A DNA stretch of 64,000 nt from Cladobotryum mycophilum (GCA_036429605.1 CM071591.1:3844001-3908000); one strand, 5' to 3'. Positions 10,500 through 22,170 are shown, numbered from the stretch's first letter. Made by a program: numbers and translations. Notes: generated by a model not told the origin, from the sequence alone.

Positions 10500-11182
10500 A
10501 TGCCCAAGAACAAGGGAAAAGTACGTTTTTATCGCAGCAAAACAAGCTTCTCACTCAAAAAATTATCATGAACCCCTCCCCCACCACCAAACCCGCCACA
10601 AACAATGATCCCCTTTATCTCTCCCCCCGGCAAGCAACGCGCGCCCTCTGGCTAACCCGCTTCGCAATCAAATAGGGTGGTAAGAACCGCAGAAGAGGTA
10701 CCAAGGAAGATGACCAGTCCCATCGAGAACTTGTCTTCAAGGAGGACGGCCAGGAGTACGCTCAGGTCATCAAGATGCTCGGAAACGGTCGTCTCGAGGC
10801 CCAGTGCTTTGACGGCACCAAACGTCTAGGCAACGCAAGTCTTCTCCTCTCCCCTTACTCTCCTCTTCATAATCTAATCCCGAAAATCTAGATCCGCGGC
10901 AAGATGCGCAAGAAGGTCTGGATCAACCAGGGCGACATCATCCTCCTCTCCCTCCGCGACTTCCAAGACGACAAGGGCGACGTCATCCTCAAGTACACCG
11001 CCGACGAGGCCCGCTCTCTCAAGTCCTACGGCGAACTCCCCGAGCACGCTAAGATCAACGAGACCGATACCTACGGCCAGGAGGGCGACAACGAGGCCTA
11101 CTTCGAGTTCGGCAACGAGTCCGACTCCGAGGAGGTTGGCGAGGACGGCGAGAAGAAGGACCTTGATATTGACGACATTTAA
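10500..11182 (+). CDS. TIF11: Translation initiation factor eIF1A
   Basis: Three exons: 10500-10520, 10676-10834 and 10892-11182, giving 156 residues, the usual size. The N-terminus MPKNKGKGGKNRRRG is the classic eIF1A basic tail. It is followed by the OB-fold (ELVFKEDGQEYAQVIKML, then RLEAQCFDGTKRL and RGKMRKKVWINQGDIILLS) and an acidic C-terminal tail ending DLDIDDI, the eIF5B-binding motif. eIF1A binds the 40S A site and promotes scanning and start-codon selection. Intron 1 (155 nt) is GT-AG. Intron 2 (10835-10891) begins GCAAGT and ends CTAG, a GC-AG intron; no GT donor nearby preserves the conserved protein. Confidence 0.95.
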
Positions 11183-11983
11183 AAAAAGAAAAAAGAAGAA
11201 AAAGTAATTCATCGAAAAACTTTTGACCTTTTTCTTTCTCCCTTCCAACTTCTTATTCGGCTTCTTCTTGGCACGCACAAAGAGCAGGCGTTTCGGAAGG
11301 ATTTTGTACCAGCTGTCTTCTCTCTCCAACCCTCTTCCCCCTGGACTTAGGTCAAAAGGAAAAAAAAGCGGGCGTCGTTTCGTTACTTGTTCGCCCAGGA
11401 ATGAGGGTCCCACGACAGTTATTTGGAGCGGAGGATTTTGGATTGGCCGCGGTGGGAGAGACGTCGCGGCTCGTCATGGTTGTTCCAAATATTCCATGTC
11501 CTTCTTCGTTTTATTGTTTTTTTTTACATACTCTTTTTCTTCTTCTCCTTATCATGAATATGAGAAACTTGCATCATACGCTCTTACGCAGTAATGATTC
11601 CATAGACAAAAGGCATGCCTCTTTTCTTGATTTTTTTCCCGTTTCGCCATCTTCTGAAACACTAGTTCCTTTCAAAAGGAAGACTGTAGTCTGCGCGAAT
11701 TCGTTTACAAAAAAATATCAACATCGAGAAACGGTCCCGCCGACTCCAAACTCCATGCGGGGCTCGCCACCCATACAGATTACCCCCAGGATGTGAACAC
11801 ACCACCCGCGTGAAGACCATCTGTAGACCCTCTTTCCGGATCTACCTGCTTTTATAAAGGCCGAGAATGCAAACTGTGGCATAACTGTGAGCCTTTTCCC
11901 CTTGTCCTAAGAACCCAAAAAAAAACCTGTGTATAATCTGCAATCTTGTAAATTCCCCTCTTTTCAACGTGTTAAACCATCTT
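11183..11983. other. Convergent intergenic region
   Basis: 3' flanks of eIF1A (+) and the WASP gene (-). Pyrimidine-rich with T-runs at 11517-11526 and 11630-11640. No gene was recognised. Confidence 0.4.
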
Positions 11984-14118
11984 TTACCAGTCATCTTCCT
12001 CTTCCTCATCATCTATATAAAGGTTAGCAACATGTTATTAGAGAAAGGCATTTCATCGTTACTTACCACTCTTGCTGACTTTGTCCTTTCTCTTTTGCAA
12101 AGCCGCTGCCAGAGCATCAGCCATACCACCTGGGCCGGGCCCCTTTGAACCAACCGTTGAGCCCCCTACGGAAGAACTCGTAGTTGCCCCAACCATTGCT
12201 CCACTTCGATCATTGATCTTGGTTCTATCAACTTTCTTGAGAGCCCTAATACCTCCAGCCTTCTGGATATCGCCGAGCATGGCATTTCGCCCAGAACCCG
12301 CCGGTGGGACGCCCGCTGGAGGTCCAGAGCGACCGGGCATAGGTGGAGGGGGAGGGGGAGCTGAGGGACCCCCTGAAGGCATGGGAGGAGGTGGAGGGGG
12401 AGGAGGAGCTGAAGGACCACTCAGGGATCCAGGCATTGGCGGGGGTGGGGGCGGAGGAGGAGATGAGGGACCACCAAATGAGGGCATCGGCGGCGGCGGG
12501 GGTGGAGGAGGAGCCGAGGGACCACCGAACGAAGGCATTGGCGGCGGGGGTGGAGGTGGAGGAGGAACACTGCTTGCCGACGGCATCGGTGGAGGCGGTG
12601 GAGGTGGGGGAGGAACACTGCTCGCAGGCATCGGCGGCGGCGGAGGCGGAAGAGGGGGCAAGCTGCTTGCTGATGGCATTGGCGGTGGCACAGGGGGTAC
12701 GCTGGCGGCGGGTGGAGGAGGAACCGGCCGGGCGCTCGGAGGTGGTAGTGGAGGCGCACTTGCTGTCGGTACTTTTGGAGGAAGAGGCGGAGGTAATTGA
12801 GACTCGCTTGCCCGGGGTGGAGGAGGAGGAGGAACGGGACCACGGCTGTGAGGGGGCGGCGCGGAATTTCGAGGTCCTGGGAAAGGTGGTGGGACGCCAA
12901 ACTTGTGATGCTCTTCTTGATCTAGTGGTGTTTTGGCAGGTCTAGGAGGAGGGGGTGGGCCAGGTGCGGACATGGCAGACGTAGATGCCGCATGAGCATG
13001 CCTCTTTTTCTCGTGAACTTGATGCGCAAACTTTCCAGCCTCTGGCAAGGGAGGAGGAGCATTGAACCGCGGTCGAGGAGGAGAAGTCGCTGACCTCGGC
13101 GGACTTGAGTCTCTCTCCAATTTGCCAGAGCGCCGCGGCGCTGGTGGAGGCGGGGGCCCTCCCTTTCTTGAACCAGCAGGGCTGCCACCTGGGGGAGGAG
13201 GTGGTGCTCGCACGTTTTTGTGATCATGGCCGTTGACTGGCGGTGCTGGCGGTGCTGAGGGCATAGGCGGTGCGTTTTGCCTGAGAAGCTTGGCTTGCTC
13301 CTCTCGTAAGAAATCGACAATGAATTCCTGGTTTTCTCGAATGAAGTCGTCGTTTAGCCCCTTGTCGCTCAGATCCTGCCCAAAGTGCTCTCTCCACAAG
13401 GGGTCAAAGGCGTCCAGGAGAGCAAATTCCGAAGGCGTTTTCCCACCATTACTTCCAATGGAAGATTCCGAGAGAGTGGGATTAGCAAAATTAGGAAAGG
13501 TAGCTGATGTGACCTCTGATGCTGTTGGAAGCTCCGATGCTGTTGGCGAGGTGTGTCGGTGACCAAAGATTCCCCCAAATAACCCGTGTTTTTGTCCCCC
13601 CTGACCACCAGGGCCGCCGAATGGTGTCGCTTTCGTGGCTCGGCTTGCGTTCTTCTCGCGCTCGTCCATCTTCTTCTTGAATTGCTTCGCCTCCTTCTCG
13701 TCTACAAAGCTGAGACCGGCGAGACAGTCCTCAGTCTCAAACGTATGAAAGAAAGTCCGGTCCTGGTTGTAGTTCCAGTTCTCGAAAATTTCCTGATCCC
13801 ATATGACTCCGCGGTTGGTCGCCTGATGATCCAAGAAACGTTGTCAATATCAATAGCTCTACGAGGGCGGCACAATTTCATAAAATAGGACCATGGGGCG
13901 ATTCATACCGAAATATCGACCATCTTTAACCAGTATGTGTTGCCTACGAGGTCGTTGGCCAGGACAATGGCTCCTTGAACCCCTGTATAGTTCCATTTCG
14001 ACTTGTTGGGATACGCAAGGTATAGTCTAGCAACAGCAACGGCCTGGATCTTGTTTGACTGTTTAGGCACAAAGCGCTTTACCGTGTCTTTGTCCTCGTC
14101 GCTTAGAATGGAAGGCAT
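11984..14118 (-). CDS. LAS17: WASP/Las17 homologue, Arp2/3 activator
   Basis: Three exons: 14118-13909, 13822-12067 and 12012-11984, giving 664 residues. Residues 1-125 form a WH1 domain: MPSILSDEDKDTVKRFVP, VARLYLAYPNKSKWNYTG, LVGNTYWLKMVDI, then IWDQEIFENWNYNQDRTFF with FETEDCLAGLSFV. A long proline-rich region follows, with repeated PPPPPPPPMP units (about 380-560) that would bind profilin and SH3 proteins. A WH2-like LGDIQKAGGIRALKKV element comes next. A central helix (ADALAAALQKRKDK) and an acidic tail DDEEEEDDW complete the VCA module that activates Arp2/3 at endocytic actin patches. The acidic tail is encoded by a separate 29-nt exon reached through a GTAAGT-ATAG intron (12066-12013). 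Reading straight through instead stops after SKSGK and loses the tail. Confidence 0.93.
12330..12680 (-). repeat. Polyproline minisatellite inside the WASP gene
   Basis: Roughly eight imperfect tandem units of about 40-48 nt encode a run of seven to nine prolines followed by MPS and a short GGPSA/SVP linker. On the plus strand it appears as GGCGGxGG arrays, which keep unrelated frames open. Confidence 0.8.
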
Positions 14119-15656
14119 GTTGACTGCGGTGGCGGCGGTGTTGGTGATGCGACCGGAACCGGTCGGAGAGTCAGTCAGTCGGATGACGAGTTCAAACGGG
14201 CGTCGAGAGAGGTTTGCGGTTCGCGGATGTTGAAGCTGCTAGAATCTGCGAACGACCATGCAGGTTACGTGTTGTAGGCGCGGAGAGGGGCGCTTGATTC
14301 GATCGTCTTCTCCTCTTTTCGTCTGCCTGGCCAGCTGAGTTGGCGCCTTTGGAGGCAGCCGTTTGTTGCTTATACCGCCAATAAAGTGGTCGATGCGGGC
14401 AAGACCCTCAACTGTGCAGAGCAACGGTTCTCAGATTGGATTTGGAGTCGGGAGGGGTGGGATGCCAATGGCGGAGGGCATCAAAGGGTCACCGTCTATG
14501 ACAGTGCGTGTGCGTGTGCGTGTGCATGTGCGGGAGAGAAGGTGAAGTGTGAGGTTGAGCCATACGAAAGAACGGTCGCCCGTAAAGCGGTGGGAGTGTC
14601 CCCCGATACAATACCCACCTTGGGGCTCCGCTCGGTGCGTCAACCTGGTACTGGAACCCCTACGGAGTGCAGGCTTTTACGGGCCACATGGAGGCTTACA
14701 GGGGGCACTTTACAGGCAACGGATGCGCTGGAGATTTCGGGATGGGAAACAATCTGCGCATAAGCCACGAGTGGTTTTCATCAGCACCGCCACGCGTCCA
14801 CTTGTTTCGTCATCACGCAGAATTTGACACGAGACAAATTTAGCCAAATCGTTGCTTCTAGAACAAGTCTTTTCTGCTGATTCTGGTTCCAATTCTGATT
14901 CTGAATGTTAGACTAGAATGTTTCTAGTCTTGCCTCTCTAGGGTCTCCAAGTCATACTTGATTGTTGAATCATGCTTACCTATATGATGATGAAAGCCAC
15001 AGTCTTTGGTATTGACATGGTCACTTGCGGGTTACAATTGCATCCCCACAGCACTCACCGGCCTGCGTCTAATCCATGCACTTGTCAGGGGAAGGAAACC
15101 TTGTTGGTAAAATAAATCCCTAGAGACGAGGTCACGAGACATGGTGGCGGTGATGGGAAGTTGCATATGCTGATGCTGTTTGAAACTTTAAACTCTTACA
15201 AGTTCTATAATGAGTTTAAGACGATAAGTTGATTTTTTTGGTCTCTTGAAACTTTTGGATATTTACAATTCTCAAATCTTGTTGGCATTCAATTTTATAT
15301 AAAAAACCATCATGTTAATATAGAAATGCTGTGTACCCAAAGTTCCAATTAGGTGTGAACTATCACAACTTTTACCTTTCTGTGTATTGTGGGAGGAAAT
15401 GTGTAATTAAACTTCAATGTCGATCTAAGCACTCAATCCCACACATACCTAGAGTATATATATATATAATGGCTGTCAGTTACATGGTGAATTCGTTCCT
15501 TCATTCAATGGTTCATCTCTCATGCTCTACTCTCTAAAGATACACTACCAAATAGTGGCACCAAATACAAACGACTCTTGAACATGCCCAACATGGCACC
15601 TGAGACTACCCGTTGTGCTCAGGGTATATCTCCTCTACTCAAAGCCTTGTCGATAC
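14119..15656. other. Intergenic region with GT-rich repeat
   Basis: Promoter of the WASP gene at its left end. A tract of TGCGTG units lies at about 14501-14532. The region 15180-15320 is AT-rich, and an AT-alternating block at about 15453-15469 could serve as the TATA region of the next gene. No convincing gene otherwise. Confidence 0.4.
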
Positions 15657-16239
15657 ATGTCTAATGATATTTGCTTATTAAAAACCACCCTCTTTCTGGT
15701 TTCATGGCTTATTATTCCCTTTTGGCTGGTGGTATGGATCATGGTCCTTCGCACAGATACACCTCGACGTATGTCAATGAAACATCTGATGGGCCTCTTG
15801 CTATGGTTATGTTTACTGATGCATCGCAGGCACCAAGGCCAACAAGCGCCTCCGCAGCAATGAAAAGCATTTTCACGTTGCCCTTATCATTTGTCTCTCT
15901 CAAGCCGGCCTCTCAATATGCTTTGACCCGAAGTTTTGGGCGTATACTTGCACAAGCATCACACGATCCCCTGGAGTGATGAGCGGCGGAATCATGCTTA
16001 GTCTCGTCCTCTTCGACTGGGTTTGTTACTGTAAATCAACCTCGGACAAGGCCAGACGGGAAGTAATGGCTGGACAAAACTCCCAGGCGAATCTTGAAAA
16101 CGTCCCTCGAGCTAGTACATCTCAAGAATCAGGCGTATCCGAGGCCACTGTAATCCAGAAATCAGGTACAGTTGAGGAACATGGTAGTGAAGATGAGATG
16201 GACGTCTCCGAGACGGATCGATTATACGTAGGTCATTAG
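15657..16239 (+). CDS. Small membrane protein, two exons, unknown family
   Basis: Exons 15657-15768 and 15830-16239, giving 173 residues. The intron (61 nt) has a GTATGT donor, an ACTGATG branch-like site and a GCAG acceptor. Joining the exons yields one coherent frame. A strong membrane helix (TLFLVSWLIIPFWLVVWIMV, about residues 10-30) is followed by a basic segment (RTKANKRLRSNEKHF). Two weaker hydrophobic segments come next: VALIICLSQAGLSICF, and GGIMLSLVLFDWVCY. A polar Ser/Glu-rich tail ends the protein. No family was recognised. Further 5' exons are possible because the frame stays open for about 45 nt upstream of this ATG. It could also be a decayed transporter fragment. Confidence 0.45.
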
Positions 16240-16367
16240 TTGACAAATCTGTCAGGAGGGTCAAAGAGCCTGATTGTTGTTGGTAGTTCTGAAACTTCAA
16301 TCTCAATTTAATATCCCATGTCTAATCGTACAATTTGTGATGACTTTTTCGAATAAATGATGCACCT

Positions 16368-16621
16368 CTATTTGTTCAAGTCCTCTTTGCGGGTCTGACG
16401 CTCCTCCTTGGTACCCTCCTCAGCAGGCATGTCTTGGGCAAACACAGGGCCCGGCGCAGCTTTGGTAGCAGCGAACTTGGGATCGACTGCGGCATTGTCG
16501 GTGATGGGCTGAATGCTGAACTGCTTCTCGCCCTAAATATGTTGTCAGCATGAGATGATTATTTCTCTGTCTACCATCAGCAGCCTACCTCGTTCTTCTG
16601 CTGCTTGTTGTTGGAGTCCAT
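16368..16621 (-). CDS. 65-residue conserved-looking small protein
   Basis: Two exons: 16621-16589 (MDSNNKQQKNE) and 16532-16368, joined across a GT-AG intron of 56 nt whose acceptor is TTTAG. The product is hydrophilic and resembles small proteins I associate with filamentous ascomycetes. Its core is FSIQPITDNAAVDPKFAATK, followed by a charged EEGTKEERQTRKEDLNK tail. There is no signal peptide or membrane segment and the function is unknown. It lies head-to-head with the XPF gene across about 760 bp. Without splicing the reading frame is too short to notice. Confidence 0.7.
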
Positions 16622-17383
16622 GACGAATATGGGGTTGGTGTAAGTTTTTGTTGTTGGTGGTCAAGTAATTGGTCAAGCGAGGTTATTGCTGTTTTGCGAC
16701 TGATCTTGTTGAGTAGGAGTGAGAGTCAAGGAGATGCCGAGGAGAGCCTTGAAGCCCATATTTGTACTTCTCTTGGCCATCCCAAACTTGAGTGTGGCGT
16801 TTGAGGCCCATCGATGGGATGACGTCTTGGGATCGCGCGTCGTACGGCATCAACGTCATTGGCAACGCTGTGTTCCGAAGGCCTGACTGTCTCATGCCAT
16901 GGCTGTCGTGGACCAGTACGTAAGTGCCACAGATTTGCCTTTGGGGCTCCATCCGCAACCGGCTAGTGACTGGCATGTGAATGCAACTAATACCATCTAA
17001 TATTTATGCAGCCTTGTTTATCAGGCTTTGGGCTTTATGGGAATTACATCAGATTTATCAAGACAAGAAACTTGCAAAAACCGCAAGGTTCCAGGTTCCA
17101 ATTGAGATGGAACTGCCCTACAGGTAGGGCTCTAGGGGCTTTGGGCGGCAGAGCGCCGAGAGTTTGGCTTGCTAGGCTGTCTCGGCACTGGAGCGTAGCG
17201 GGCACTGCCGGCTATCAGCGCCCAAGGACAACTGGAAGCTGAGGGGTCCACAGGTACCTACAGAAGCACCCCGCGTCAGCCCCAAGATCTCCAGCTCCGT
17301 ACTCCGTACAGCGATGCCCAAGCTCCGGACCATCCAGAGATCTGTATCCATGATAACCTTCACGCCTGGCATCACCATCACGC
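16622..17383. promoter_or_regulatory. Divergent promoter region (small protein / XPF)
   Basis: 762 bp between head-to-head start codons. Contains a TACTCCGTA copy at 17300-17308. No gene was recognised inside. Confidence 0.4.
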
Positions 17384-20300
17384 ATGCCGGTGCCCCGCAT
17401 GTCGACAAGCAATGCTCCGCAACCAGTGAGACTATCACTGCCCCTGGTTAGCTCTGGTCCTATGAAAATCTGTTATGTTGAGCTTTCAAAACTAATTGAC
17501 CCCCAAGGAATACCAGCAGCAGCTGTTCCAGGAGCTTCGATCTGAAGATGAACTCGTGATTATAGCCCGCGGGCTGGGCCTCATGCGCCTGGTCACCAAC
17601 CTTCTACATTCCTACGATGCTGTAGGAACCAACTTGATTGTCATTGTTGGAGCCGACGAACGAGAAAATGCCTGGCTTGGAGAGGCATTGGCCGAGCACG
17701 CCGCTATCAGCGCGTCGCCCAAGGCCCGAGGGTTAACGGTCGTGAACACGGACTCCCAGACAGTCGGCGCCAGAGAGAAGATGTACTCCAACGGAGGCAT
17801 CTACAGCATCACTTCTAGGATCCTCGTCGTCGATCTGTTAACGTCATTGCTGAACCCGGAGTCGATTACGGGCATCATTGCTCTTCACGCCGACCGGATT
17901 GTTGCGACGTCGCTCGAAGCGTTTATCCTCAGAGTCTATCGACAGAAGAACAAGGTTGGCTTTTTAAAGGCATTCTCGGATAATCCAGATCCTTTTACGG
18001 CCGGGTTCTCGCCATTGGCCACCATGATGAGGAATCTGTTTCTCAAAAAGGCATCTCTCTGGCCCAGATTTCATGTTACCGTCGCACAGTCCCTCGAAGG
18101 AAAGAAAAAGGCAGAGGTCATTGAGCTCGAGGTTCCAATGACAGATTCCATGAAGGATATTCAGAACGCCATCATGGAGTGTGTCGAGGTCAGCATCCAC
18201 GAACTAAAAAAGGGCAACTCGGGGTTGGAGATGGAGGATTGGAATCTGGACAGCGCTCTGCTCAAGAATTTCGATGTCATGATTCGTCGACAGCTGGAAC
18301 CCAATTGGCATCGGGTCACTTGGAAAACTCGTCAGATTGTCAATGATTTGACCGTTCTCCGGGGCATGCTCAACTCTGTCTTGGCTTACGATGCGGTATC
18401 CTTTCTGCAGCATCTTGATACTATTCATGCCGCCCATTCTCCCCAGCCTGGCTCCACGCGACAGACGCAATCCCCTTGGCTGTTTCTCGATGCTGCGCAA
18501 ACAATCTTTGACACAGCTCGAAGGCGAGTTTATTCAGCTAGCGCCAAGAATGTATCCCAAAGCGGCGACAATATCGACTCGCTTCGCCCTGTGCTCGAAG
18601 AGTTGCCGAAGTGGAGCGTCCTGGCAGAGGTGCTGGAGGAAATAGACAGAGATCTTTACTTTGAGCCGCAAGTACGGGATGACTCTAATGGCGGTATCCT
18701 GATTATGTGCGCCAACACGGATACATGTCGACAACTACGAGATTTCCTGCAGACCATGCATGTCAAGCCCAAGATTGACAAACCCGCGCATAAAGTTGAC
18801 GACGGTGTGGACTTGGATGAGGATGCGCACAAGCCCTCAGCAAGTTTCATGATGAGGAGAAGGCTTCGGAACTATCTGAGGTGGAAGAGACAGTTTGCTC
18901 AAGTCAGCGCAACGCTTTTTGCTGAGAATCAAAAGGCTCTTAATGGCGCCACGGATTCGCGGCCAGGGGTTGCCAATAGCTCAAGGGGAGGCAGAGCCCC
19001 AGCAAACAAGAGACGAAGGATGCGAGGCGGGGGAAACGTCAGTGCAACGTCGATGACAGGTCGTACTGATAATGGCAGTATTGCGCAGTACTTTGAGAAG
19101 CCAGGGGAAGTCGCCGATCTCATGGCAGAGGTGCAAATCACGGACGAAGAGGCACAGCATAAGGATGACATAATCGCTGATCCTCTGGAAAACATGGAGG
19201 ATTACTATCAGCTGTACGAAATGCAAGACTTGGTCGTCGTCCATGCCTACGATGGAGATCAGGATGAGCATGTGCTTGAAGAAGTCAAGCCGCGGTACAT
19301 TATCATGTATGAACCCGATGCTTCGTTCATCCGCCGAGTAGAGGTGTACCGGTCATCTCACAACGATCGAAATGTGAGAGTGTACTTTTTGTACTATGGC
19401 GGATCCGTGGAAGAACAGCGATATCTGTCGTCGGTCAGACGAGAGAAGGATGCGTTTACCAAGCTCATCAAGGAGCGAGCAAGCATGTCCATCGTGATGA
19501 CGGTGGATTCGCATGGGGCCGAGGATCCTCAAGAAGCATTCCTGCGCACTATCAATACCAGAATTGCTGGAGGAGGCAAACTAGCAGCGACGGCACAGCC
19601 GCCTCGCGTGGTCGTCGATGTGCGAGAGTTTAGATCCTCGTTGCCATCGTTACTACACGCGCGATCGATGGTTGTTGTGCCGTGCATGCTCACGGTTGGC
19701 GATTATATCCTGTCACCTAACATTTGCGTGGAGAGAAAATCAATCAGCGACTTGATATCGTCTTTCAAAGACGGGAGGCTGTACAGTCAGGCAGAGACCA
19801 TGTTTCAGCATTACAAGAATCCCATGTTGCTGATTGAGTTTAACGAGAACAAGACGTTTACGCTGGAGCCATTTGCCGACTACTCTGGCACCGTGTCCAG
19901 CGTCACCAATGCGTCGGACCTGCAGTCCAAGATTGTTCTTCTCACGCTAGCATTTCCCAAGCTGCGAATCATCTGGTCGTCGTCTGCATACGAGACGGCC
20001 GAGATATTCGAGATGCTGAAAACGCAAGAATCAGAGCCGGATCCGATCGCAGCGGTGCAGGCTGGTCTCGACAAGGATAGCATGGTGGAGGATCAGGTGT
20101 ACAACCAGGAGCCGCAGGAAATGCTTGGCATTGTACCCGGAGTGACGCCGCAGAATATCAAGAATATCGTGCTCAAGGCAGAGAATGTTAGGGAGGTTGC
20201 TAATATGAGTGAGAAGGAGTTGGAGCCCATGGTGGGCAGGGCGGCGGCGAAGCAGATTTACGGCTTCTTTAACAAGAATGTTATGGAAGAGGATGATTAG
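17384..20300 (+). CDS. RAD1: XPF/Rad1-type DNA repair endonuclease
   Basis: Exons 17384-17446 and 17508-20300, giving 951 residues. The first exon encodes MPVPRMSTSNAPQPVRLSLP and splices to EYQQQLFQELRSEDELVIIA, reconstituting the family's VRLSLPLEYQQ start. A degenerate SF2 helicase-like region spans about residues 20-480. An acidic/basic linker follows, then the ERCC4 nuclease domain with GDYILSPNICVERKSISD; the catalytic ERK lies at about residues 763-765. A C-terminal double helix-hairpin-helix (IVPGVTPQNIKNIVLKA) ends the protein. With Rad10/ERCC1, XPF cuts 5' of bulky lesions in nucleotide excision repair and trims flaps in recombination. All nuclease residues appear intact and the length matches the fungal family (N. 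crassa mus-38). Confidence 0.96.
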
Positions 20301-20673
20301 ATTTAGAGGTATCACGATACCCAAACATGTAGCGAGCGAGATTCCAACCTAGTGTTCACAGTGATCTGAAGCGGGCAAATAAAAGGTAGAAAATAGCTGA
20401 GCAATTGATTAGGTTTCCAAGTCGAATGAAGAGCCCTGAATATTGGTCCAAGGCCAGTGTAGAAAGGAAAAAAGTCTATGCTTCAAACAGTAAAGAGTAC
20501 AAGAAGGTCATCTCTCTCTCTCCAACGCGCATCCAGTCTCTGTAAAACAAAAACATCATCGTGGTATCAGGTTCGCATTTCCCATCATTATCCTCCCATC
20601 GCCATCCCACCATCTTCTCTCTTCCTCCTATACCCCTCTCCCCCTCTGACTGCCTCGTCTCCCGGCTTCTTTT
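20301..20673. other. Convergent 3' flanks
   Basis: Short spacer between XPF (+) and the 73-residue peptide gene (-). Pyrimidine-rich at 20580-20650. Nothing else seen. Confidence 0.4.
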
Positions 20674-20960
20674 TTAATAGACACGCCTCGAGGTCCTCAT
20701 TCCACGTGCCCGGTGGCGATGCCTCATGCTGCCGCCGCTGCGACCGCAGGTGAGGCAGGAGATGAGGATGCCGAAAAGGGAGACGATGCCGTTGATGATG
20801 GCGGTGAGGATGCTTCCGATGCCACCAACAATGGCCATGATGACGTTGCCGATGGTTCTAAGAACGGCTTGGAACTGTGGGGGTTGTTTGTTAGTAAACA
20901 TGGAGGTGATGGGGGAGAGGAGGAGAGGAGAGGACGTACACAAGATACGACGGCACCCAT
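20674..20960 (-). CDS. 73-residue fungal membrane peptide
   Basis: Two exons: 20960-20940 (MGAVVSC) and 20874-20674, joined across a GTACGT-CACAG intron of 65 nt. The result is MGAVVSCFQAVLRTIGNVIM, then a glycine/isoleucine-rich hydrophobic core (IVGGIGSILTAIINGIVSLF and GILISCLTC). A basic tail, GRSGGSMRHRHRARGMRTS, ends the protein. The pattern of a myristoylation/palmitoylation-like MGxxxSC start, one or two hydrophobic segments and a CLTCGR motif recurs in small fungal proteins as I remember them. Its function is unknown. Confidence 0.75.
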
Positions 20961-22011
20961 GTTGGCGGTTTATTGTTGGTGATGAGTTGATTGTATGTGA
21001 TTGGTAGATATGTGGGAGGATGTTGTTGTTTGTATGTAGGTATGTATGATGTTGGAGTAGTTGATCGATCAAGGTGGAATAGAGTCGGTGGATTATTGTT
21101 GTCTTATACTTTATTCGCAAAAGTCTCCAATAGTTGTTGATGTTTAGGTAGAAAACAGCAAGTAATTGGGCAGGAAGGAATAAATGGATAGTTTCTTTTT
21201 TAAGATGCTTGGCTTGGCTTGTCTTGTCTCTTGATGTGGCGACTGTGCCTTGCTTTATACCTTTTACATTTTATTGGAATGGCAGGCATTATTTCTCGTG
21301 CCTTGGATTGGATTAGGGAGACAGAGAGGAGAGTGACATCCCTGACGGCCTGCAGCCCGGTTCTGCTTCACCGTCCTATCATAGTTGCTTTTTTTTGTCG
21401 TGGGCGTCATGCAGGGTCTGGAGTGTGTGTGCCGTCATTGGCATCATTGCCCTGGTGCAGGAAAAGGTTGTTGCGTCCCTGAACCAGCCATCGAAATCTG
21501 AAGTCATCCAAACAGATTAAACGGTCCTCTGACGTCAGTATGATTTTTAGTGAGGGCTGTTAGTGAATGAATTACCTACCTGGTGGTGGTTCCCGATTGT
21601 CCAACCACCACCGGCGCTTCTCCTCCGGGTGGTGGGTAGTGGGTGTTGCTGAAATGTAAAGGTAGACGTACAAGTAGGTTAACGGAAAACGGAGGGAGCC
21701 CACCACCAGTACGGGCGCCTTACTGGGATTGGTCTAGAGCAGTTCTAGGCGATACAAAATATGGGGTCTGACGTAGGTGCACTTGGAATCTTGATTTTTT
21801 GGGGGAGACTTTTGAACGAAACGAACTGTGTTGATCGTTTTGATTATTTTTATTTTCGTCTGTCATGTCATGAACTATTTTGATGAATATCTGACGTCCC
21901 TTTTTTGGGGGGATGTTCATTTGAGGAGGATCTAGAATATTTCTTTTGACGTCATGGTAAAGAAAGATGGGGGATGTTGGGCGCCTGCGACTTTGCGAGG
22001 AGTCCTGAGTG

Positions 22012-22170
22012 CACTAAAATTGCAGTAAACGGAACCTAGTCACTGAACCAGTGTACCCCACAGGCGAATATTCTACCCACGCAACAACTCGCAGTGTAAA
22101 GATCCTCCCTGAATGGATCCATGCGCATCTAGTGTATTGCATCTCCAAACGATACACTAAAAATGCAGTG
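22012..22170. repeat. Degenerate repeat element, copy 1
   Basis: Begins with CACTAAAATTGCAGTA (22012-22027) and ends with CACTAAAAATGCAGTG (22155-22170). The interior shares CAGGCGAATATTCTACCC and GCATCTCC words with copy 2. The boundary motif is a near-palindrome (CACT...AGTG). Confidence 0.65.

Noticed and set aside
12072..12800. 242-codon glycine-rich plus-strand frame
   Set aside because: Complement of the polyproline region of the WASP gene; GGGG runs mirror CCNCC codons.
17496..17507. TTG start directly before EYQQQLF of XPF
   Set aside because: A stop precedes it immediately and it falls in the intron. The first exon at 17384 supplies the conserved N-terminus.
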